Source of the DNA: Ampelocalamus luodianensis
Lineage: Eukaryota > Streptophyta > Magnoliopsida > Poales > Poaceae
Assembly (NCBI GenBank): GCA_036346255.1
Contig: CM070624.1
Coordinates: forward strand, 20,244,626-20,308,625
DNA: 64,000 nt
Reading direction: 5' to 3'
Both the position numbers and the translations under genes were made by a program. The notes beneath the pieces were generated by a model, which was not told the DNA's origin, did not search any database, and saw only the letters and a program-made list of their open reading frames with translations. Shown here in pieces: positions 44,760 through 54,010 of the stretch; the stretch's first letter is position 1; each line of letters begins with the position of its first letter.

Positions 44760-45315
44760 CTAACATTGTGTTGTAAATAAATTAATTATATAAACAAAAA
44801 TAGAAGTATGATTAGGACTTAATAACAAAAATTATGCACGAAGCACGTGTATGAGAGTATTCTATACTAAACATTTCGTCATCATTCGGTCATCTTCGGA
44901 CACCGCTCATGTTACCGAAAGGATTCATTCCATCATGCCCTCAGAAGGATTGATGATAGTTTGTGCTCTCAGAAGAAGAGTTGCAAAAGAACAAGTCTTT
45001 GCCATCTCAATCCTATTATCTATACTCTTCATTAAATGAATATGATAATATAAATTCAAACTATGAGCTCTAAACAATACTTTGCTTAACTGTCAAATGA
45101 TCTCAACTGTTACCGAAAACATATTAAACTTCCAGTCAAACAGACTACTAGAATCACAAAATGGTCATTAGATTACCAACAAAAACTGAATACTCTCAAT
45201 AGAACTGAAAGTAACTAATTAACAGTATATCAAATTGACAGTAGCAAGTAATACAATATCAAATTAAACATGAAATCACAGTTTCAGTCAATTTAAATGC
45301 TAGAGATCAAAAGAA
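44760..45315. other. CACTA non-coding interior
   Basis: AT-rich sequence upstream of the Transposase_24-type start codon, probably its leader intron and promoter region. No gene was recognised. Confidence 0.45.
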
Positions 45316-45613
45316 CCAGAAGAATCAGAATAACTAGTATTCAACCAAAAGTAACCAATTAACAATATATCAAATTGACAGTAGCAAGTAATACAATAGA
45401 GCTCAAGAATGAACTAACTATCACATTCAATCTCAGTATAAGACAAAGTTCATCGCAGAGCGAACCAGAAGAATCAGAATAACTAGCATTCAACCGAAAG
45501 TAACCAATTAACAGTATATCAAATTGACAGTAGCAAGTAGTACAATAGAGCTCAAGAATAAACTAACTATCACATTCAATCTCAGTATAAGGCAAAGTTC
45601 ATCACAGAGCATG
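45316..45613. repeat. 149-bp tandem duplication
   Basis: CCAGAAGAATCAGAATAACT begins at 45316 and again at 45465, and each copy continues with ACAGTAGCAAGTA and TCTCAGTATAAG to a matching end. A partial third copy of the central part (CAAATTGACAGTAGCAAG) lies at about 45230. Confidence 0.85.
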
Positions 45614-46009
45614 TCAACAAAGCCCACTGATCAATTTGCAATATCTTACTAAATTCAGTTCACAGATTATCAAAGACTATCGGAGTCAATATATCCACCG
45701 AGACAATAGAAGGCAATCTGTTATGACACATCCTGACAGCACATGGGCAGGATAGTGAGCCATTCCAAACCCAACCATCAACCGACAAGGTAACACATCC
45801 TCACTGCCATCTAGAGGTGTTGCTCACGCCAAATATCTCAACACAATCTATGCATGCACAGAGGGTCTCCAACACTAACCCCATGATGAAACCCTAGCAA
45901 TATCACCATCCCTCCCATATCCATACCCACAACTCTCACATTCATCAGTACCCATCACAGAGCAAGGGAAGGAGTAGAGAGAGGACTAGAGGGTAGAGTA
46001 ACGAGGGGA

Positions 46010-46290
46010 GGAGGCCGGTGCAGGGGAGGAGGCTGACACGGGGTCAACGGCGCGGGGAGGAGGCCGGTGCAGAGGGAGGACACCGACACGGGGTCGACGG
46101 CGAGGGGAGGAGACCGGTGCAGAGCGAGGACGCCGACACAGGGAGGAGGACGGCGCAGGGAGGAGACCGGTGCAGAGGGAGGACACCGACACGGGGTCGA
46201 CGGCGAGGGGAGGAGACCGGTGCAGAGCGAGGACGCCGACACAGGGAGGAGGACGGCGCGGGGAGGAGGCCGGTGCAGAGGGAGGCGACG
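46010..46290. repeat. GC-rich tandem repeat, about 93-103-bp period
   Basis: GGTGCAGAGGGAGGACACCG starts units at 46076 and 46169, with a shortened unit at 46272. Smaller units (GGAGGACGCCGACAC) are nested inside. The block is GC-rich in an otherwise AT-rich element and lies where the promoter-proximal leader of the minus-strand CACTA gene would be. GC-rich repeats of this kind are known downstream of En/Spm promoters. Confidence 0.8.
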
Positions 46291-46489
46291 GCAGCATCAT
46301 CGATGTTTGGGGCGGCGGCGGGGGGGCTTACGGCGAACCCTAGAGGAGGCGAAGGAGCGCGCGAGAGCTGAGCGGGCTAACATTGGGGAGCTGAATGGGC
46401 GGGCACTGGGGAGATAAATGGGCGAGGAGATAAATGGGCGAGCCCTAGGGTTCCTATCACGAGCGGTTCTATTATGGAACTGTCGGGAT

Positions 46490-46612
46490 ATACCACATCA
46501 CAGCATTTGTTCTATTAAAGAATCGTCGTGATGTGGTACATATCACGACGGTTCTATTAAAGAACCGTTTGTGATTCCTTATCACAGACGGTTCCATAAT
46601 AGAACCGTCTGT
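46490..46612. repeat. CACTA subterminal repeats (second cluster)
   Basis: TATCACAGACGGTTC and GAACCGTCTGTGATA-type words recur in both orientations about six times. They match the cluster at 41212-41390 and mark a likely old right end of the CACTA element. Confidence 0.75.
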
Positions 46613-46899
46613 GATATCCCCACATGAGACTGTTGGACAAGCAGTATGATGGCAATCATGGCAAATCCATATGAACCTGGTGACAAGTATGATGACAAGT
46701 TCATAACATATCTCCAAATAATTTGACTGAAAATCAATTTATCCAGTGACAATTCGTTTGACTTCAAAAATTCATATCTAATTCAACTCAACTCCAAATT
46801 ACAATGAACGTCCACATTGCCATCAATATATATTAAATATGACAAGTCCATAACACATTAACACATGACAATGGAATAAATTAATTACAATGGAGTAAA

Positions 46900-49430
46900 T
46901 TCTTAATTAAAATATAGCCCTTCATGATGATCGACGTGCATATAGCTAGCTTCCTCACTGGGTTCTTTCTCGAGCCTGATGTCGTCTCCGAAAGGAGGCA
47001 ACTCGTCAAATTGATTGTATTCTTCTTCGTCCACTATATTCTCAACTCCGACAATCCTTCTTTTTCCATGAAGAACTACGTGGCACTTCTTATTTGCCGG
47101 GTCAGTTACAGAGAAGACTTGAACAACCCAGTTGCTTGATTTAATGGTTCGTCTTTGTATCCGACACGCTCGAGGTCCACGGTAGTGACGCCGCATTTGT
47201 CGACCTTCACCGTGGGAGATGGACCCAACGACACGAAATAGGGGATCTTGAAAAGCACGTGAGTCGAACTCCCATATCTCCTCTATTTGCCTATAGTACG
47301 AGCTCCTCGACCATCGGCATCGAATGCATCTATGCGGACACCGCTCCGGATCGTGCTCTTCCTATCTCGAAATGTGCGTATAAAATGTGTACCTATTTAT
47401 GCCGTATCCTTGTCATGTGACAATTATAAATTATGGCCCTTTTGCCAACCATAGCAGCGTATCATCACTTGATGACCTCCCAGTGATTCGCACCTTTAAC
47501 TATTCGTTGAACCGACGGTTGTGCTCTCTCGTGATCCAAACCTCCGACCGGTTTGGATTCTGTTGGCGTATCATGTCTTTGTGCTCGTCGATGTACGGGG
47601 ACACTTGGGTCATGTGTTGCAAGACCGTGAAATAGGCTTGAGCGTACGTATCCAGATCGGGAGTGATTGATTTCCCTCCGATGGTCCCGATACCATCCAG
47701 CCTTCCCTCATGACGAGATAGAGGCACACCTATCGGTTCCACCTGGCCATGTAGTCGACGCAGAACTCAATGACCTCTTCGGTTGCATAACCTTCGATGA
47801 TGCTACCCTCCGGTCGAGATCGATTCCGTACGTAGGACTTGAGAATTCCTATGTACCTCTCAAACGGGTACATATGATGTAGGAACACAGGGTCGCATAT
47901 CTTTATCTCTTTCAGAAGATGAACAATGAGATGGACCATGATATCGAAAAATGATGGAGGAAAATACATCTCAAGATGACATAGAGTCGTCACTACCTCG
48001 GCCTGTAGAGCATCTAGTCCTTGGGGATCGATGACCTTTCGAGCAATTGAGTTGAAGAAATAACACAGCCTCAAGATTGCCACTCGGATCTTGTTCAGCA
48101 AGATACTCCTAATTCCAACAGGAAACATTTGTGTCATCAGCACATGACAATCATGAGACTTCATACCAATTAATTTTAAATCTTGCATAGAAACAAGTTT
48201 CTTAATGTTAGCGGAGTAACCAGACGGGACTTTGACACTATGCAAGCTCTAGCACAAATCATTTCTCTCGGCCTTGGACATAGTGTAGCAAGCTGGTGGA
48301 AGGTATGTTCGTCCTTTATCGGTTTCTTTCGGTGCTAACTCGGTCCTTATGTTCATATCAACCAAGTCACGTTGTGCATTAACACCATCCTTTGTTTTAG
48401 GAATAATAAATTATTTGCCACTTCAAAGATGTGGATTTCAGGATTTGCCACTCCATGTGTGAATGACATCTGGGTCCCGGGACCACATGTTATAGACACA
48501 TCAGTGGCAAATCCTGAATTGCAAATCTTTGACAGTGGCAAATAATCAAATCTCCCTTTGTTTTACTAATAATGTTCAGTAAGAGATCAATCAAGCTATC
48601 ACATATATTCTTCTCCACGTGCATGACGTCGATGCAGTGACGAACTTCTAAGTGCTCCCAATAAGGCAAGTCCCAAAAAATTGACTACTTCTTCCAGATG
48701 TTCTTCTGATGGGTTTTTAATTTACGTCCCTTCCCAAGCACAACATCGATATCCTTAACCATATCATAGACCTCTTTCTCTCTAAAAGCCCTTAGAGCTG
48801 AACTGTCCTCCTTATTTTCGTCGAATTGTTTCTTCATCTTGCGGCATAGGTGACTCCTGGGAAGGAACATACGGTGACGCATATACACAGTTTTCCGCGA
48901 ATTGTTCAGCCATACTCTCCATAGCATCTCAAAGATGCGGGACAGGCTTTGGCTCCTTTAAATCAAGCCCGACACGCTACCAAGGGCGAAAAAATCATTG
49001 ATAGTGCGAGAACAACATGGCGCGAAGAGAAGTTCTCTCGCTTTATCGCATCCCATAATTGTACCCTTCGTTTCACGATGTTACAAGATCATCCAGTAAT
49101 GGTGCTAGGTACACATCAATATCGTTCTCAGGTTGCTTCGACCCTTGGATAAGTAGTGACATCAAAATGTACTTCCGCTTCATATACAGCCAAGGAGAAA
49201 GGTTGTACATACATAGATTCATGGGTCAGGTGCTATGTCAGTTGCTCATGTTACCGAAAGGATTCATTCCATCTGTACTCAACCCTAACCTTATGTTCCT
49301 CGGTTTCGCACCGAACTCTTTGAAGGTTCGATCGAAGTTTCTCCACTAGGAAGAATCAGCAGGGTGTCTTAGCTTTCCATCTTTCTTACGCTCCTCCGAG
49401 TGCCAACGTAGCAATCTTGCCTCCTTTCAG
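46900..49430 (-). pseudogene. TNP2-type CACTA transposase
   Basis: Minus-strand blocks in order: a TNP2 core near 49370-48960 (FKEFGAKPRNIRLGLSTDGM, NPFGNMSN, then PENDIDVYLAPLLDDL), the segment KTVYMRHRMFLPRSH near 48880, the DUF4218-type region 48245-47730 and the DUF4216-type region 47196-46903. The DUF4218 part has GMKSHDCHVLMTQMFPVGIR, HLEMYFPPSFFDIMVHLIVH and MYPFERYIGILKSYVRNRSR; the DUF4216 part has VVQVFSVTDPANKKCHVVLH. These are the diagnostic parts of En/Spm transposases. Many stops and frame changes are present, and a MITE interrupts it at 48400-48555. The 5' side ends abruptly at AT-rich DNA near 49440. Confidence 0.85.
48400..48555. mobile_element. 156-bp MITE inside the TNP2 pseudogene
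   Basis: Imperfect inverted repeats of about 50 bp run from both ends: GGAATAATAAATTATTTGCC at the left and, on the minus strand from 48555, GGAGATTTGATTATTTGCC. Both continue to TCAGGATTTGCCACT. CTTTGTTTTA (10 bp) occurs directly on both sides, at 48390-48399 and 48556-48565, as a target duplication. A 9-11-bp duplication points to a Mutator-type element. Confidence 0.8.
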
Positions 49431-49439
49431 TTCGCGAAT

Positions 49440-50069
49440 AAACGCTTCAAACATATTATTTTATTGGATTTTCTGAGTTTTAAAAGAGTTTTCTTGAATT
49501 TCCAGGAACTTGAAGTCAAAAAGAAAATTTGTTGAGTTTTCATGGATTTTCTTGGATTAAAAGTTAAAAAGAAAATTTACTTAATTTCTTAAATTTTCTG
49601 GAATTTAAAAAGCTTTTTTCTTCTATTTTCCAGACATTAAAATAATTTATGTGCAAAAATAAAAGCCAACTTTAAGTTGAAAATAATTTTATTAAGCTAA
49701 AATAATCTAGGGAATTTATATGAATTTTTTCCAGAATTTTTGAACTCTATTTGCTATTTTCTAAAAGTCCTTATGATTTCTTCCAATTTTTGAAAATTTG
49801 AAAAACCTTTAAAAATCTGGATTTCGCTTTTGGGCCGAATCCTTTTTCTCTCGACCCATTTCCTTGCCTCCGGCCCATGGCCTTTTTCCCTTGCGCCCGC
49901 GGCTCACCCAGCCTCCTCCCTCTCACTTCCACTTTGGCCCCACCCGTTAGTGCCTCGCCTCTCTCTCTCTCTATCCAGCAAGCCGAGCTCGCCTGTCAGC
50001 TACCCCCCACAGAGGTGGCTGGCAGCGAGGAAGAAGTGGCAGTGCAATCGGGTTCACAGTAGCAATGGC
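49440..50069. other. AT-rich stretch then GC-rich repeat-like block
   Basis: 49440-49830 is AT-rich with poly-purine patches. 49830-50069 is GC/CT-rich and resembles the GC-rich inner part of a gypsy LTR. No protein family was recognised. The block was the target of the LINE insertion. Confidence 0.4.
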
Positions 50070-50085
50070 GGCAGTACGCTAAATT
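50070..50085. repeat. LINE target-site duplication, left
   Basis: GGCAGTACGCTAAATT matches GGCAGTACGCCGAATT at 50837-50852 in 14 of 16 positions. LINE insertions typically make duplications of this length. Confidence 0.8.
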
Positions 50086-50836
50086 TTTTTGACAGTAAAC
50101 AGGAGGGACAGAACCCCTACTATGAAATTATATTAAGAGAAAACAAAATATGTACAAGGTTTGAGGAATTTACAAAAGAGAGCTAAGCCAGGTTAGCTGA
50201 GACCTCGTAACCAACAAAAATACTCGCCTTTAAGTGAAGGTTTGACCCGATGGATAACCAGGGCAAAAGCTTCCTTAAACTCAAACTTCCAATGTTGAAA
50301 AGAGACCACTCCTTGATTAAAAATGACCTTATTTCGATGTAACCAGATGCACCAGCAGGTAACGATCACAATCTCCTTGAATAATTTCAGACGATACCTT
50401 TGCTTGCCAAAAAATAAGAGATCTTCCACTGATAGAGATAGATCCCACTCCAACCCAACCAGAGACTAAAGGAACACTAAAAAAAGAGGTGCTTCAAAGA
50501 TTCAGTTAAGCAATCCAAGCAGAGCACACAAACATCAGACTCAAGAGGGAACCTCTTGCGAAGAAGCAACTCTCTAGTGTGCAGTCGATCTTTCAAGAGT
50601 AGCCAAAAAAAGAATTTTTGTTTACTCAAACAACTGGAAGACCAAAGCCAATGAAAATTGAACAAAGTTGAAGGCAGACCCAACAGCTGCAAGTAAGCTT
50701 GTTTAGGAGTAAAAGAAGAGGAACCCCATATATATTGCCATTCATCATGCCGATCCAAAACCAACTCAAAGGATGCAACCGCCTCTCTCAGATCCTGAAG
50801 CTGTAAAAATGCAGTAGGAGACAAAGGCAAATGAAA
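50086..50836 (-). mobile_element. 5'-truncated LINE retrotransposon (751 bp)
   Basis: On the minus strand the element starts inside ORF2 with the zinc-binding region after reverse transcriptase (zf-RVT): FTPKQAYLQLLGLPS, WLLLKDRLHTRELLLRKRFP, then CVLCLDC. It continues with FKEIVIVTCWCIWLHRNKVI and ends with a 3' tail CTTGTACATATTTTGTTTTC and a 7-base A-tail. A 16-bp target duplication flanks it. Such 5' truncation is normal for LINEs. A frame change near 50460 separates the two protein blocks. Confidence 0.88.
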
Positions 50837-50852
50837 GGCAGTACGCCGAATT

Positions 50853-52080
50853 GACTAGAGACAAAGAAGATGACATGGGCGGCGGCGACTCATTGAGGAA
50901 AATAATAATTATGTTTGAATATAAAGATAGATAATATTGAGAGGAGCTTCCAGGTAAAAGGAATTACGAAAATACCCAACGGATGCAGAGATCGGACTCG
51001 ATGGAGTTGTCGTCGGACTTGGGGAAGAAGATGTGGCTGGTGGTGCTCCAGTGCACGTTAGCCGAAACTGAACAAACACGTTGTAGACGATAGCTTGGGA
51101 ATTCTCCAGTAAATATTTGAGGACCATTTGTGGCCGCGAGAGGTCACGAGAGCTCGCTGAATATGTCACCAAAGTTGGGGAAGAAGAGGTGACCGTCGGT
51201 GGCTTTTATGGCCACGATGAATCATTAAGGAAATCAAATTTTCATTTTAATGGAAATGTGGGTAAACTCAAGAGGAACTCACCGGTACAATTTGGTGCGA
51301 AACAGAGCAGCAGATGACAACGTCGGGCTCGCCGAAGTTCTCACCGGACATGGAAAATAAGGGCTTGTAGAGGGCACTTCGGAGGGCTTCGGCCAAAATC
51401 GATAGAGTACTTTTGTGGGGATTGTGATGGGGGAGGCTATGGTCCAATTTATTTTGGAGTAAATGTGGTAGTTACCAACGACAAGAGTGGAAACTGCCGG
51501 AATTACAGCGGTTCAGTTCGGGTTGGTTACAGTGCAGATGGCTAATGGGTGGGACTGGCTGAATGCGGATCGGGTCGAGAGAATTGAACAATGTTTTTTG
51601 TTTTCATAATTAAATAATTAATCCAAAAAATAGTTATCTTTCTCTTAAAATTCCCAGAAAGAACCAATTAACTTGGGAAAATAACAGATAAAGTCCAAAA
51701 AAATCCAAGAAAATATCATATTCTAAATATAATATTTTGAGTTCAAATAAAACAATAATAGATGAAACTATTGTTTAATTTTTACATAGTTATTAATTTT
51801 AAATTATTGTAAATTCTTTTTAAACTTGAAAAATAGCAAGATAGCTCTACAAATTCTATAAAATTTCAGAGTAGTTAAATAGGGTATTTTGAGCTTAAAT
51901 AAAAAAAATTACATAAATTTACTTTTTACTTTCAAATAGAAATTAATTTTTAATTGCTACAAATTTAGGAAAGCTTTCATAAAATAAGGAAATTTTGAAA
52001 AAAAAAATTTTTTTGGAAAATATATAGATAAAATTAAAATATTCATTAGTAATTATTTTTCCCAAAAGGAAATAGGGAGG
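50853..52080. other. Decayed repeat, LTR-like composition
   Basis: The interrupted GC-rich block continues after the LINE to about 51560, then becomes strongly AT-rich. No protein-like frame was recognised. Overall it resembles a decayed gypsy LTR, but no terminus was found. Confidence 0.4.
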
Positions 52081-52084
52081 TTAC

Positions 52085-52610
52085 ATTGGTATACGAATCC
52101 CAACAAAAAATAATTAAAATACAGAATAAAAATAAAATAAAATTAGTAATTTGATTTTCATACGAATTCATAAGTAAAATACGTAAATAAATATATGTCG
52201 GAATAAAAATTGAGAAAAAAAATAGGAATTGGTTTTTTATATGAATTCTAACAAAAAATAACTGAAATTTGTAATAAAATACAAAATAAAATTAGCAATT
52301 TGATTTCAGTATGAACTCCAAAATAAAATCCCTATATAGCTGTCATTCAGAACAAAAATAAAGTAAAATTTGTAATTGATTTATATACGAATTCTAGCAA
52401 AAAAATGATTGAAATTCAGAATAAAAAAAAGTAAAATTAGCAATTTGATTTCCATACAAACTCTTAAGTGAAACCCCTAAATTATTAAATTTAGATCATT
52501 CAAAAAAATTACTAACTTTCAGTTTAAATTAAATAAAATTAGCAACTTGATCTGCATATGAACTCTAATAAAATATAGCTAAAATTTTAAATAAAAATAA
52601 AGTTATAACG
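52085..52610. repeat. AT-rich diverged tandem repeats, about 130 bp each
   Basis: Four head-to-tail units share the pattern TACGAATTCTAACAAAAAAT, then AAATAAAATTAGCAATTTGA, then TTTCCATACGAACTC. The common AAAATTAGCAATTTGAT string recurs near 52140, 52285, 52435 and 52530. Confidence 0.7.
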
Positions 52611-52619
52611 GGGATAGCA

Positions 52620-54010
52620 TGAATGGTGCCGGAGGAGACCACGAAAGAGTGCAATTGCAAGAAAACATTGACCCAGGGGCAAGCGAGGTGCTGAGATAGT
52701 GGCGGAGATGAGGACAATGTGGTGATGCTGACCTTAGTCATTTGACGAGGGCAATATCATACTACTCACCAGAGCCACTGAAGAGAAAGACCAGAGTCTA
52801 AGGAGTCAAGGGTTGCGATGGCAGATGGTGACCGTCGGTGTTGTTGAAGAAGTCGGTGGCCAAAGAAGCTCGATGATATATGGAGATGTCATGGCAGAGA
52901 GGATACAGAGCTTTCTATTAAAGGCAAGCTATGGAAGATATGTGACCATCAGGTAGCGAGGAACATGCCACTGCTGGTGAGGGGCACGACGTCACCGACG
53001 ATAGCGAGAAAATTCCCCATATCGTCAGACAACGACTAAAGCTGACATGTCAACATCAGTGAAGATGGAAGGTCACCACCATTACTGAGAAGCCACATCA
53101 TTGAGTTGGCCAATGTCGGAGAAGATAAGTGACCGGCACGGGAGAAGAAGACATCGAGAATGTATAACATCATGCATCCGTATGAATAGAAGCACAGCCA
53201 TACAAAAGTAGATGAGCAAAAGGCTCGGATTAGATATGGTACATCCATAGGGAATTGGTTCGAGGCCACCGGAGAGAACGTGACAGGCTTCCCTGATAGA
53301 GATCGAAGACAGTTGCACATGTATGTGTGTTGATGTTGCAACAGTCAGCATTAAACAATAATTGGAGAGAAGTAGAAAACAACTATGTGGTAGAGTATTA
53401 TATTGGAAGGGGTAACAGCTGAGAGTGATTGATAAAAAAATTGGCTTGTTGTTGGAGGTTGAAGTAGAAAAGGTATGGCGGCGAGAAGAGATAGAAGACA
53501 CACGGTTCGGTGGGGCGCAACCAACTTGTGAGGGAAGATAGGTTGTCCATAGTGCATCGGTTTATGTGTGAGCAAGGTACTATAATACCATCTAAACTAA
53601 CAAGATAATTTTTCGCACACATAAACAACATATATTGCTTGAAATTAAATAGAGGTACACGTACATGCATACATTTTGAAAAAGAGTAACTAATGGAGAA
53701 ATAATATGAGTATGCAACTACATGACCCATACATGATGGAGAGTGGTTATGTTTATGAGAACCCCAATAACTTATGATGCTCAATGATTTTTTTTCCATC
53801 AAAGCTCATATTTTAATTATGTTCCTCAAGTTGTGTTTTCCTTCAAACATCTATTGTCATTTCTAATATTTGTGATGTCTTAACAATCTAAATAGGCTGT
53901 GAGATACATAAATATATTCAAAGCATATAAGTTATATCATTTGATACTTTAATCTTTGAATCAAATTTAGCGGTACAAATACATGGACCATCTTGCTAGT
54001 CGTCTTATTA
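52620..54010. other. Intergenic, no gene recognised
   Basis: Mixed-composition repeat-like sequence followed by AT-rich 3' flank of AVT copy C. The open frames here lack recognisable domains. Confidence 0.45.

Larger units (their letters stand above)
41196..46612 (-). mobile_element. CACTA (En/Spm) element with one clear terminus
   Basis: CACTACAACAGAAACAATC at 41196 is a CACTA terminus. It is followed by inverted and direct copies of ATCACAGACGGTT to about 41390. The interior holds a Transposase_24/Ulp1-type gene on the minus strand. A second cluster of the same subterminal word lies at 46500-46612, as expected near the other end, but the closing TGTAGTG terminus was not found there. The neighbouring TNP2 pseudogene (46900-49430) may be part of the same element, with the cluster internal, or of a second one. 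Confidence 0.75.

Noticed and set aside
52620..53802. Minus-strand frames of 74-139 codons
   Set aside because: They overlap each other in different frames, lack domains and lie in repeat-like DNA.
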